A DNA stretch of 14,146 nt from an uncultured Eubacterium sp. (GCA_900551945.1 URYE01000074.1:1-14146), one strand, 5' to 3'. Counted from the stretch's first letter, positions 1-7,660 are shown. Numbers and translations: made by a program. The notes: generated by a model from the letters alone, not told the origin.

Positions 1-232
1 CTTGCGGACGGGCGGGTCGGTTGCCGAGTGTGACAAGGGCACACATTATTGATTGAGTTAGAAGCTCAAATTTTATAAGTTGATTTTAAAAATATCATGC
101 ACCTGCATATCATCTTGTGAAACGGTCAATAAGAGCATACCAGAACCTATGGTTATCAATGGCTTACCTGGATACACTCTGACAGAGTACACTTTCTAAT
201 CTATATAGGATTAATAAGATATATGAATTTTT
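1..232 (+). ncRNA. Possible structured non-coding RNA, cut by window edge
   Basis: The first 44 bases are about two thirds G+C, far above the rest of the window. I see a chain of small perfect hairpins: TCGG/CCGA (17-27), GTGTG/CACAC (28-44), TTGAG/CTCAA (53-69), AACC/GGTT inside CCAG/CTGG near 140-175, and ACTCTG/CAGAGT just before 190. An intrinsic terminator follows at 233-262. No reading frame of any length with a start and ribosome binding site is visible. A GC-rich start and serial hairpins ending in a terminator suit a structured RNA or a long 3' untranslated region. I compared it mentally with RNase P, tmRNA, SRP, 6S and common riboswitches and saw no convincing match. The strand is inferred from the terminator. 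Confidence 0.35.
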
Positions 233-262
233 AGCATGGTTATTTTTAATCATGCTTTTTTT
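233..262 (+). terminator. Intrinsic terminator
   Basis: AGCATG (233-238) pairs with CATGCT (251-256). The inner TTA/TAA extends the stem, and seven T residues end at 262. It closes whatever transcript enters from the left edge and separates it from the polyamine genes. Confidence 0.75.
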
Positions 263-327
263 ATACTTTTTATTACTTCTATCTCAACATTTTCCCTTAT
301 TTTATACAAATTAAATCTATTTTTATA

Positions 328-354
328 TTGCAATAAGCAATAACACACTATATT
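328..354 (+). promoter_or_regulatory. Weak candidate promoter for the polyamine operon
   Basis: TTGCAA (328-333) and TATATT (349-354) resemble -35 and -10 boxes, but the 15-nt spacer is short. The region 263-405 is very AT-rich and offers other -10-like hexamers, including TATAGT near 374. A promoter must lie here because a terminator precedes it, but its exact position is uncertain. No riboswitch or leader peptide is apparent. Confidence 0.3.
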
Positions 355-405
355 ACAAGAAAGGGTTGCTGAGTATAGTATATATTTAGCATTAGGAATA
401 TCAAA

Positions 406-1860
406 ATGGATTTAAAAAAACAGGCTTCTGCTCCCTTATATGAGGCAATTGAAAAATTCAGAAAAAAAAGAATAGTTCCTTTTGATGTACCAGGACACAA
501 AAGGGGCAGAGGAAACCCAGAATTACTTGATTTACTAGGCGAACGCTGTGTAAGCATTGATGTAAACTCCATGAAGCCTCTTGACAACCTATGTCACCCA
601 ATATCAGTTATAAAAGAAGCTGAAGAACTCACCGCCGATGCTTTTGGAGCAGAACACGCCTTTTTTATGGTAGGAGGAACTACTCAGGCTGTACAAAATA
701 TGGTGCTTTCTGTATGTCGTGCAGGTGATGAAATCATTGTACCACGAAATGTCCACAAAAGTGTAATAAATGCGCTTATACTTTGTGGAGCTACTCCAGT
801 ATATCTTAATACTGAAACTAACTCCAAATTAGGTATTGTGCTTGGAGTTACACCTTCACAAGTTGAAGAAGCCATTATTAACCACCCAAAAGCTGTTGCT
901 GTACTTGTTAATAATCCTACATATTACGGAATATGCTCCGATATCAAAGGTATATGTGATGTTGCACATTCTCATGGATTAAAAGTCCTTGCTGATGAAG
1001 CTCACGGAACACACCTTTACTTCTGTGACAATTTACCTATTAATTCAATGAAAGCTGGCGCTGACCTTGCTGCTATTTCCATGCACAAATCAGGTGGTTC
1101 TTTAACACAAAGCTCTATTTTACTTACAAACAACGGAATAAATGCTGATTATGTACAGACAATTATTAATATTACACAGACTACAAGTGCTTCATATCTT
1201 CTTATGACAAGTCTTGACATATCAAGAAGAAATCTTGCATTGCGTGGTAAGCAGTCATTTGCCAAAGTTACTGAATGGGCGCAATACGCAAGAGAGGAGA
1301 TTAACTCTATTGGTGGTTATTACGCCTATGGAAAAGAGCTTATAAACCATACAAGTGTGTATGATTACGATGTTACAAAGCTTTGCGTATATACTAGGGA
1401 TATTGGTCTTGATGGGATTGAAGTATATGACATTCTCCGTGATGAATATGATATACAAATCGAATTTGGTGATATAGGAAATATTATGGCATATATTTCA
1501 ATTGGTGACAGAATACAAGATATAGAACGACTCGTTGGTGCATTGTCAGAAATAAAACGAATATATTCAAAAGAAGAAAAGCGCTTTGAGATTGACAGAC
1601 AAATGCTTCTTCCTAATGTAGTTGCCTCACCACAAAAGGCATTTTATTCTGATAAAATAAAACTTCCTATCAGACAAGCAGTTGGTCATATATCAGGAGA
1701 GTTTGTAATGGCTTACCCACCTGGAATACCTATTCTTGCACCGGGTGAAGAAATTACAAATGATATTGTAGACTATATTTTATATTCTGTAGAAAAGGGG
1801 TGTTCTATGCAAGGCATGGAAGATACGAACCTTAAATATTTGAATGTATTAAATATTTAA
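406..1860 (+). CDS. speA: Arginine decarboxylase, PLP fold type I (Orn/Lys/Arg family)
   Basis: This 484-residue cytoplasmic enzyme probably decarboxylates arginine to agmatine, the first step of the pathway encoded here. The PGHK motif lies near residues 29-32, the glycine-rich GGTTQ near 90-94, and LADEAHGTH near 195-203, with D197 contacting the PLP ring nitrogen. SMHKSGG near 225-231 carries the Schiff-base lysine K228. The C-terminal OKR_DC domain follows. The size matches the short Gram-positive form that lacks the N-terminal receiver-like wing domain. AGGA at 393-396 precedes the ATG by about nine bases. Lysine and ornithine decarboxylases share this fold. The arginine assignment rests on the downstream aguA and aguB, which consume agmatine or its derivatives. 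Family certain, substrate likely. Confidence 0.9.
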   Translation: MDLKKQASAPLYEAIEKFRKKRIVPFDVPGHKRGRGNPELLDLLGERCVSIDVNSMKPLDNLCHPISVIKEAEELTADAFGAEHAFFMVGGTTQAVQNMVLSVCRAGDEIIVPRNVHKSVINALILCGATPVYLNTETNSKLGIVLGVTPSQVEEAIINHPKAVAVLVNNPTYYGICSDIKGICDVAHSHGLKVLADEAHGTHLYFCDNLPINSMKAGADLAAISMHKSGGSLTQSSILLTNNGINADYVQTIINITQTTSASYLLMTSLDISRRNLALRGKQSFAKVTEWAQYAREEINSIGGYYAYGKELINHTSVYDYDVTKLCVYTRDIGLDGIEVYDILRDEYDIQIEFGDIGNIMAYISIGDRIQDIERLVGALSEIKRIYSKEEKRFEIDRQMLLPNVVASPQKAFYSDKIKLPIRQAVGHISGEFVMAYPPGIPILAPGEEITNDIVDYILYSVEKGCSMQGMEDTNLKYLNVLNI

Positions 1861-1999
1861 AAATTAGCTTTTTGTAATTGCTAAAAACACTTTTTGCAAG
1901 TTTCTCAAGTTATCGCAACAGTAATCAAATGTTATTCAAGCACAAACTTTAACTTATTGGTTGCGTAAACTAAAAAATAACTTATGGATTGGAGAATAT
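1861..1999 (+). other. Intergenic gap between speA and speE-like gene
   Basis: The 139-base gap is longer than the others in this cluster apart from the one at 4116-4287. It holds a 5-bp hairpin, TTAGC/GCTAA (1864-1884), without a T-tract, so it is not a convincing terminator. It also holds a loose direct repeat, AACTTATTGG and AACTTATGG, just upstream of the next gene. I see no clear promoter. Confidence 0.4.
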
Positions 2000-2854
2000 A
2001 TGGAATTTTGGTTTTCGGAACTTCATTCGCCTTATGTGAAGTTTGATATAAAAGTTGAAAAACAATTATTTTCTGCACAAAGTGACTATCAACGTATTGA
2101 TGTTTTTGAGTCCCCAGAGTTTGGGAAGTTTCTTACTCTTGACGGTCATGTAATATTTTCAGAGCAAGATTGTTTTATATACAACGAAATGGTTGTACAT
2201 GTTCCTATGTCAGTTCACCCTGATGTTAAAAATGTATTAATTATAGGTGGCGGTGATGGGGGAGTAGCAAAAGAACTTCTGTGCTACAATTCTATAGAAA
2301 ATATAGACCTTGTTGAACAAGATAATATGTTTGTTGACGTATGCAAACAATATTTTCCCGATACTGCTAAAGGACTTTACGATGAAAGAGTTCACATTTA
2401 TAACTCTGACGCATTAAGATTTTTAAGGTCACAAAAAAATGTATATGACCTTATTATAAATGATGCAACAGACCCCTTTGGTGCTTCTGAGGGACTTTTT
2501 ACAAGAGAATTTTATGGTAGTTGCTTTAAAGCACTTAAAGATGACGGAATACTTGTTTATCAGCATGGCAGCCCGTTCTATGATGAAGATGAAGAAGCTT
2601 GTAGAAGTATGCACAAAAAAGTATTCCACACTTTCCCAATAAGTCGTGTATATCAAGCACACATTCCAACAAGTCCATCTGGCTATTGGCTATTTGGATT
2701 TGCTTCAAAAAAGTATCACCCTCTGACTGATTTTAAACCAGCAGAGTGGAAACAAAAAAATATACATACAGAATATTACACAACCAATCTTCACACAGGA
2801 GCATTTATGCTTCCAAAATATGTTGAAGAACTATTAGAACAGGAGGAAATTTAA
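2000..2854 (+). CDS. speE: SpeE-like aminopropyltransferase with atypical active site
   Basis: This 284-residue protein has the spermidine synthase fold. A small N-terminal beta domain begins MEFWFSE, and a Rossmann methyltransferase-like domain follows with GGGDGG (83-88), VEQD (105-108), DATDP (155-159), Q188 and a C-terminal HTGAFMLP (265-272). I start it at ATG 2000, preceded by GGAG at 1991-1994. An in-frame TTG at 1961 would add 13 residues not typical of the family. Canonical SpeE transfers aminopropyl from decarboxylated SAM to putrescine. Here the usual YHE is YNE (N62), DEF is DCF (C58), VE/DID is VEQD, DSTDPVGPA is DATDPFGAS, and the substrate-contacting tyrosine of PTYPSG is serine (S225). 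No speD is present in the window. It may therefore use another donor or acceptor. The fold is certain; the reaction is open. Confidence 0.85.
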   Translation: MEFWFSELHSPYVKFDIKVEKQLFSAQSDYQRIDVFESPEFGKFLTLDGHVIFSEQDCFIYNEMVVHVPMSVHPDVKNVLIIGGGDGGVAKELLCYNSIENIDLVEQDNMFVDVCKQYFPDTAKGLYDERVHIYNSDALRFLRSQKNVYDLIINDATDPFGASEGLFTREFYGSCFKALKDDGILVYQHGSPFYDEDEEACRSMHKKVFHTFPISRVYQAHIPTSPSGYWLFGFASKKYHPLTDFKPAEWKQKNIHTEYYTTNLHTGAFMLPKYVEELLEQEEI

Positions 2855-2855
2855 A

Positions 2856-4115
2856 ATGAGTAAAGTATTAGTAATTGGATGTGGAGGCGTTGCCTCAGTA
2901 GCTATTCACAAGATATGTCAGGTAAGTGACGTATTTACAGATATTTGTATTGCAAGCAGAACTAAAAGTAAATGTGATGCACTTGCAAAAGAACTAGAAA
3001 ATAAAACTTCTACTAAAATATCAACAGCTCAAGTTGATGCTGATAACACAGATGAAGTAATTGCACTTATCAATCAATTTAAACCTGACGCTGTCCTTAA
3101 TGTTGCGCTTCCTTATCAAGACCTTACAATTATGGACGCATGCCTTGCTTGTAAAGTTCCATATATCGACACAGCTAACTATGAATGTGAAAATACTGAT
3201 GACCCTGAATGGAAAAAAGTATATGAAGAAAGATGTAAACGTGTTGGATTTACAGCATATTTTGATTATTCTTGGCAATGGGCATATCAAAAAAAATATG
3301 AAGAAGCTGGAATTACAGCCCTTTTAGGAACGGGCTTTGACCCAGGTGTTACAAGTGTATTTACAGCTTATGCTCAAAAACACTACTTTGATGAAATTCA
3401 CACAATAGATATACTTGATTGCAACGGTGGTGACCACGGTTATCCATTTGCCACTAACTTTAATCCTGAGATTAATCTTCGTGAAGTATCAGCTCCGGGT
3501 TCATACTGGGAAGATGGTCATTGGGTAGAAATTCCTCCAATGTCAATAAAAAGAGAATACAACTTTGAAGGTGTTGGTATGAAAGATATGTACCTTTTAC
3601 ACCATGAAGAAATTGAAGCACTTGCTAAAAATATTCCGCATGTTAAAAGAATACGTTTCTTTATGACATTTGGACAAAGCTATCTTACTCACATGAAATG
3701 TCTTGAAAATGTTGGTATGTTACGAACTGACCCTGTAGAATTTAATGGTCAACAGATAGTTCCTATCCAATTTTTAAAAGCACTTCTTCCAGACCCAGCT
3801 TCATTAGGCCCACGCACCGTTGGAAAAACTAATATAGGCTGTATATTTACTGGTATTAAAGATGGAAAGGAAAGAAAGATTTACATTTATAATATATGTG
3901 ACCATCAAGAATGTTATCGTGAAGTAGGCTCTCAAGCAATTTCTTATACAACTGGTGTACCTGCTATGATAGGAACAATGATGGTAGTTAATGGACTTTG
4001 GAATAAACCGGGCGTATTTACAACAGATGAATTTGACCCAGACCCATATATGGAAGCACTTAATAAATATGGCCTTCCGTGGAAAGTTGACGAAAATCCA
4101 GTACTCGTAGATTAA
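2856..4115 (+). CDS. Carboxyspermidine/carboxynorspermidine dehydrogenase (LYS9-like)
   Basis: This 419-residue member of the saccharopine dehydrogenase superfamily has an N-terminal Rossmann motif, VLVIGCGGVA (4-13), for NADPH. The signature GFDPGVTSVF (160-169) follows, then AYAQKHYFDEIH and DCNGGDHGYPF (188-198), as expected of the carboxy(nor)spermidine dehydrogenase branch rather than lysine-biosynthetic saccharopine dehydrogenase. The known reaction reductively condenses L-aspartate semialdehyde with a diamine: putrescine gives carboxyspermidine, and agmatine gives carboxyaminopropylagmatine in some bacteria. AGGAGG at 2841-2846 sits inside the end of speE, and only one base separates that stop from this ATG, so the two are probably translationally coupled. 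It is followed by the decarboxylase for its product. Length is normal and no defects are seen. Confidence 0.9.
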   Translation: MSKVLVIGCGGVASVAIHKICQVSDVFTDICIASRTKSKCDALAKELENKTSTKISTAQVDADNTDEVIALINQFKPDAVLNVALPYQDLTIMDACLACKVPYIDTANYECENTDDPEWKKVYEERCKRVGFTAYFDYSWQWAYQKKYEEAGITALLGTGFDPGVTSVFTAYAQKHYFDEIHTIDILDCNGGDHGYPFATNFNPEINLREVSAPGSYWEDGHWVEIPPMSIKREYNFEGVGMKDMYLLHHEEIEALAKNIPHVKRIRFFMTFGQSYLTHMKCLENVGMLRTDPVEFNGQQIVPIQFLKALLPDPASLGPRTVGKTNIGCIFTGIKDGKERKIYIYNICDHQECYREVGSQAISYTTGVPAMIGTMMVVNGLWNKPGVFTTDEFDPDPYMEALNKYGLPWKVDENPVLVD

Positions 4116-4172
4116 GCTACAAAGTAACTCTGCTTTCCTATGTTTTATCATAGTTAAATAATTACTATAAAA

Positions 4173-4263
4173 TGATAGTGCCTATAATCAACTATTTTCG
4201 TGGCTTTTAACCCCACAGCAAGCTATGGGGTTTTTCGCCACTTATTTATAACTGGCACTATCA
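4173..4263. repeat. 91-nt nested palindrome with internal terminator-like stem
   Basis: The outer arms TGATAGTGCC (4173-4182) and GGCACTATCA (4254-4263) pair perfectly. Inside them TATAA/TTATA (4183-4187 with 4246-4250), then GTGGC/GCCAC (4200-4204 with 4237-4241), then AACCCCA/TGGGGTT (4209-4215 with 4226-4232) also pair. The innermost stem is followed by a T-run at 4231-4235. This could be an attenuator or partial terminator within the operon, an RNA processing or stabilising structure, or a small palindromic mobile repeat with 10-bp terminal inverted repeats. I found no second copy in the window. Confidence 0.75.
4208..4236 (+). terminator. Terminator-like hairpin inside the polyamine cluster
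   Basis: A 7-bp stem rich in C/G (AACCCCA with TGGGGTT) encloses a 10-nt loop and runs into five T residues. It would stop or reduce transcription into the decarboxylase, aguA and aguB. No confident promoter lies between it and the ATG at 4288, so partial read-through is the simplest model. Confidence 0.55.
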
Positions 4264-4287
4264 AAAATAACTGAAAGGATTTTACTT

Positions 4288-5475
4288 ATGAAATTTGACG
4301 AACTTCATACTCCTGTATACGTTATAGATGAAAAACAACTTATTGACAATTTAACTATTCTTTCAAATATTGAAAAACGTACAGGTTGCCATATTTTATT
4401 AGCACAAAAAGCATTTTCTGCGTATTCACAGTATCCTTTAATTGCAAAATATATAAGTGGAACTACTGCAAGTGGGCTTTTTGAAGCAAGACTTGGTCAT
4501 GAATGTATGGGCAAGGAAAATCATGTATTTGCACCAGCTTTTACTAGACAAGATATGAATGAGCTTGTAAAAATATGCGACCATATTGTATTTAATTCTA
4601 TTAACCAATTAAAGCTACATAAACAAATGTGTATAAATGCTAATGTAAGTATAGGACTTCGCATTAATCCTGAATTTTCAACACAAAGTGACCATGCAAT
4701 ATATGACCCTTGCTCTTATGGAAGCCGTCTTGGTGTAACACTTGATAACATTTTAGCTGCACTTAAAAATGACCCCAATATACTTAATGATATTAATGGA
4801 ATACATTTTCATACACTTTGCGAGCAAAATTCGGATGACCTTTTACGCACACTTAATGCTGTTGAAGAAAAGTTTGGATTTTTATTAAAACAAAAACAGA
4901 TAGAATGGGTAAATTTTGGTGGTGGTCATCATATTACAAGAGCTGATTATAATATAGATACACTTATACATTGTATACAACATATTAAAGATACATATAA
5001 TGTTCAAGTCTACCTTGAACCCGGTGAGGCGGTGGCTTTAAATGCTGGTTATCTTATAAGCACAGTACTTGATAAAGTCGAAAATGGTATAACTACTCTT
5101 ATACTTGACACATCTGCTGCCTGTCACATGCCCGATGTTCTTGAAATGCCTTACACTCCACCTTTAAAAGGAGCTACAGCTCTTGAGAGATTTTCACTCA
5201 ATCAAAAATTAGAAAATACAGATAAGCTTAATTCCTATAAATACCGTCTTTCTTCCTATACTTGTCTTGCAGGCGATATTATAGGCGATTACGAATTTGA
5301 CCATGAGATAAATATCGGCGATAGACTTGTATTTGAAGATATGGCTATATATTCTATGGTAAAAAATAACACTTTTAATGGTATTCCACTTCCTGATATA
5401 GCTTTAATGGATACTAACAACGACTGTAAAATTATTAAGCATTTTGGTTATGAAGATTTTAAAATGCGACTATAA
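4288..5475 (+). CDS. nspC: Carboxyspermidine/carboxynorspermidine decarboxylase
   Basis: This 395-residue PLP enzyme has the alanine-racemase-like (fold type III) barrel. The Schiff-base lysine is K41 in LAQKAFS. HFHTLCEQ lies near 173-180, GGGHHIT at 211-217, the phosphate-binding EPGE at 244-247, and the CLAGD motif with C326 at 326-330; the cysteine is supplied across the dimer interface. The GGGHH and CLAGDIIGDY signatures separate this branch from diaminopimelate and ornithine decarboxylases. It removes the carboxyl from carboxyspermidine, giving spermidine, or from carboxyaminopropylagmatine, giving aminopropylagmatine. AAAGGA at 4274-4279 lies eight bases before the ATG. It follows its dehydrogenase partner but is separated by the palindrome at 4173-4263. 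Family assignment is firm; the exact amine is not visible. Confidence 0.9.
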   Translation: MKFDELHTPVYVIDEKQLIDNLTILSNIEKRTGCHILLAQKAFSAYSQYPLIAKYISGTTASGLFEARLGHECMGKENHVFAPAFTRQDMNELVKICDHIVFNSINQLKLHKQMCINANVSIGLRINPEFSTQSDHAIYDPCSYGSRLGVTLDNILAALKNDPNILNDINGIHFHTLCEQNSDDLLRTLNAVEEKFGFLLKQKQIEWVNFGGGHHITRADYNIDTLIHCIQHIKDTYNVQVYLEPGEAVALNAGYLISTVLDKVENGITTLILDTSAACHMPDVLEMPYTPPLKGATALERFSLNQKLENTDKLNSYKYRLSSYTCLAGDIIGDYEFDHEINIGDRLVFEDMAIYSMVKNNTFNGIPLPDIALMDTNNDCKIIKHFGYEDFKMRL

Positions 5476-5492
5476 ACGAAAGGATTTTGTCT

Positions 5493-6620
5493 ATGGAAAT
5501 ATTGCAAAGTACTCCTGCTTGTGACAATTTCAGAATGGCAGCAGAATTTGAAAAACATCATGGTTGTCTTATGATATGGCCTGAAAGACCCGGCTCATGG
5601 ATATACGGCGCAAAATCAGCTCAAAAAACATTTGCCCAAATTGCTACTGCTATAAGTCAAAGCGAACAACTCTATATGCTCGTATCTAAACAGCAACAAG
5701 AAAATGCAAAACAATTGTTACCATCATGCGCCCACATCATCACAATGCAATCAGACGATGCTTGGGCAAGAGATACTGGTCCTACCTTTGTTGTAAGTGG
5801 CAATTCAGCTACACCTTATGACAGTCGTATAGTAAGAGGTATTAACTGGGAATTTAATGCTTGGGGTGGAACATTTGACGGGCTATATGCCAACTGGGAC
5901 AATGACAATCTTATTGCAAAGAACTTTCTTAATATAATAAATTGTGATTGTTATAATGCTTCTCCTTTTGTGCTAGAAGGTGGCTCTATACACAGTGATG
6001 GTGAAGGAACACTTCTTGTTACAGAAAGTTGTCTTTTAAGTAAGGGGCGCAACCCCAACCTTAGCAAATCAGATATTGAAAATAAATTAAAACAATATCT
6101 AAATGTATCTAAGATAATCTGGCTTCCTTATGGCATATATAACGATGAAACTAACGAACACGTTGACAATATATGTGCCTTTACTGCTCCTGGTGAAGTT
6201 GTACTTGCATGGACAGATAACATTGATGACCCACAATATAATATGAGTAACGCCTGTCTTGAAGTTCTTAATAATACAACTGACGCTTTAGGTAGACAAA
6301 TAAAGGTGCGAAAACTTCCAATTCCTTCTAAACCTGTATGTATAACAGAATATGAATGTAATGGATTTAAGTTTGAAGACGGTGAAGATATTCGCACACC
6401 GCAAGAACGTCTTGCAGCATCTTATGTTAATTTTTATATTGCAAATGACTCTGTCATCGTTCCGCAATTTAACGATATAAATGACTCAATAGCTGTTAAG
6501 ATATTATCAGAAGCATTTCCTGACCGAACAATAATTCCTATCTATGCAAGAGATATTATTGTCGGTGGTGGAAATATCCATTGTATAACACAACAAATAC
6601 CAGCAGGAATTAACATATAG
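5493..6620 (+). CDS. aguA: Agmatine deiminase (agmatine iminohydrolase)
   Basis: This roughly 375-residue cytoplasmic enzyme of the guanidino-group-modifying superfamily converts agmatine to N-carbamoylputrescine and ammonia. WPERPGSW near 29-36 and DDAWARDTGP near 88-97 form the guanidine pocket. EGGSIH lies near 162-167, ETNEHVD with the catalytic histidine near 219-225, and GGGNIHC near the C-terminus with the nucleophile C364. All catalytic residues are present and length is normal. I prefer ATG 5493, eight bases after AAAGGA, over an in-frame TTG two codons upstream. It starts 17 bases after nspC and shares the GAAAGGATTTT leader seen before that gene. Because it follows the carboxyamine decarboxylase, it might act on aminopropylagmatine instead of, or as well as, agmatine. 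Confidence 0.93.
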   Translation: MEILQSTPACDNFRMAAEFEKHHGCLMIWPERPGSWIYGAKSAQKTFAQIATAISQSEQLYMLVSKQQQENAKQLLPSCAHIITMQSDDAWARDTGPTFVVSGNSATPYDSRIVRGINWEFNAWGGTFDGLYANWDNDNLIAKNFLNIINCDCYNASPFVLEGGSIHSDGEGTLLVTESCLLSKGRNPNLSKSDIENKLKQYLNVSKIIWLPYGIYNDETNEHVDNICAFTAPGEVVLAWTDNIDDPQYNMSNACLEVLNNTTDALGRQIKVRKLPIPSKPVCITEYECNGFKFEDGEDIRTPQERLAASYVNFYIANDSVIVPQFNDINDSIAVKILSEAFPDRTIIPIYARDIIVGGGNIHCITQQIPAGINI

Positions 6621-6635
6621 AAATGAGGTTTATAA

Positions 6636-7505
6636 ATGAGAAATGTAAAATACGCAGCAATACAAATGAAATGTTGTAATTCTGTTGAAGAAAATATTAA
6701 AAAGGCTGACAAAATGGTAAGAGAGGCGGCTTCTAATGGTGCTAATATTATTTTACTTCCTGAACTATTTGAAAGACCTTATTTTTGTCAGGAACGCAAT
6801 TACGATTATTATTCATACGCCACTCCGGTAAATGATAACCCAGCCGTTAAGCATTTTAAGGAAGTCGCTCGTGAACTTAATGTCGTCTTGCCAATAAGTT
6901 TTTATGAACGTGATGAAAATGTATTTTATAATACTGTTGCTGTTATTGATACTGATGGGAGTGTTCTTGGAATATATAGAAAAACTCATATTCCAGACGA
7001 CCATTATTATCAAGAAAAATTCTACTTTACACCCGGAGATACTGGCTTTAAAGTATGGGATACAAAATACGGTAAAATTGGTGTTGGTATATGCTGGGAC
7101 CAGTGGTTTCCTGAAACTGCTAGATGTATGACAGTAATGGGAGCTGAAATATTATTTTACCCTACAGCCATCGGTTCTGAACCTATTCTTGAAGTTGACA
7201 GTATGCCGCACTGGAGAAGATGTATGCAGGGTCATTCTGCTTGCAATATCGTTCCAGTAGTCGCCGCTAACCGAATTGGTGAAGAAATAGTACTTCCTAG
7301 TGAAGCAAATGGCAATCAAAGTTCTTCACTTATATTTTACGGTTCTTCCTTTATCACTAATGCAACTGGTGAAATTACATCTCAAGCTTCAAGAGATAAA
7401 GAAGAAATTATATACGGTGAAACTGACCTTGATGATAATAGAAATCTTAGAGTAAGCTGGGGATTATTTAGAGATAGACGACCAGAAATGTATAAAGAAA
7501 TATAG
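6636..7505 (+). CDS. aguB: N-carbamoylputrescine amidase
   Basis: This 289-residue nitrilase-superfamily amidase hydrolyses N-carbamoylputrescine to putrescine, CO2 and ammonia. The catalytic triad is complete: E43 in LLPELFE, K116 in YRKTHIPD, and the nucleophile C153 in GVGICWDQWFPE. The sequence follows the bacterial and plant AguB pattern throughout, including the C-terminal RRPEMYKEI. TGAGG at 6624-6628 lies seven bases before the ATG, 15 bases after aguA. It is the last gene of the cluster and is followed by a strong terminator. If the pathway runs through aminopropylagmatine, the substrate would be carbamoyl-spermidine; the sequence alone cannot separate these options. Confidence 0.94.
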   Translation: MRNVKYAAIQMKCCNSVEENIKKADKMVREAASNGANIILLPELFERPYFCQERNYDYYSYATPVNDNPAVKHFKEVARELNVVLPISFYERDENVFYNTVAVIDTDGSVLGIYRKTHIPDDHYYQEKFYFTPGDTGFKVWDTKYGKIGVGICWDQWFPETARCMTVMGAEILFYPTAIGSEPILEVDSMPHWRRCMQGHSACNIVPVVAANRIGEEIVLPSEANGNQSSSLIFYGSSFITNATGEITSQASRDKEEIIYGETDLDDNRNLRVSWGLFRDRRPEMYKEI

Positions 7506-7519
7506 ACGTAATCATATTC

Positions 7520-7572
7520 AAAGTTCAGCCGTTTTAGTAAAATTTTACATTATAAAGCGGCTGAACTTTTTT
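7520..7572 (+). terminator. Strong intrinsic terminator of the polyamine operon
   Basis: AAAGTTCAGCCG (7520-7531) pairs perfectly with CGGCTGAACTTT (7558-7569), extended inward by about five more pairs, and ends in six T residues. A GTAAAATTTTAC palindrome sits in the loop. It lies 15 bases after aguB. The stem is symmetrical enough to slow transcription from the minus strand as well, where a small gene ends at 7574. Confidence 0.93.
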
Positions 7573-7573
7573 A

Positions 7574-7660
7574 CTACTTATTCCACTCTAATATTTCAGT
7601 TGCAATTAATCCAGCAGTTATTATAATTCCGCCAATTCCTATTATAAGACTCATTTTCAT
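7574..7660 (-). CDS. Small hydrophobic membrane peptide, 28 residues
   Basis: Reading the minus strand, ATG at 7660-7658 opens a 28-codon frame ending in TAG at 7576-7574. The peptide begins MKMSLIIG, continues with a glycine/isoleucine-rich stretch IGGIIITAGLIA, and ends EILEWNK. This would make one transmembrane helix with a short charged tail. Purine-rich GGAAG and GGAG elements lie just upstream, and a near-consensus promoter (7712-7741) stands in front of it. A second in-frame ATG follows two codons later. Function is unknown. Single-helix peptides of this kind can be small membrane regulators, type I toxins or transporter accessory subunits, and nothing here decides between them. The convincing part is the combination of promoter, ribosome binding site and hydrophobic frame. 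Confidence 0.6.
   Translation of the reverse strand: MKMSLIIGIGGIIITAGLIATEILEWNK

Noticed and set aside
1..60. Reading the GC-rich start as the end of a protein gene
   Set aside because: All three forward frames close within 60 bases and none gave a recognisable C-terminus. A protein end cannot be fully excluded without upstream sequence.
1961..1999. Longer start for the SpeE-like gene at TTG 1961
   Set aside because: The extra residues are not typical of the family, no ribosome binding site fits it, and ATG 2000 has GGAG at the right distance with the family-typical MEFWF start.
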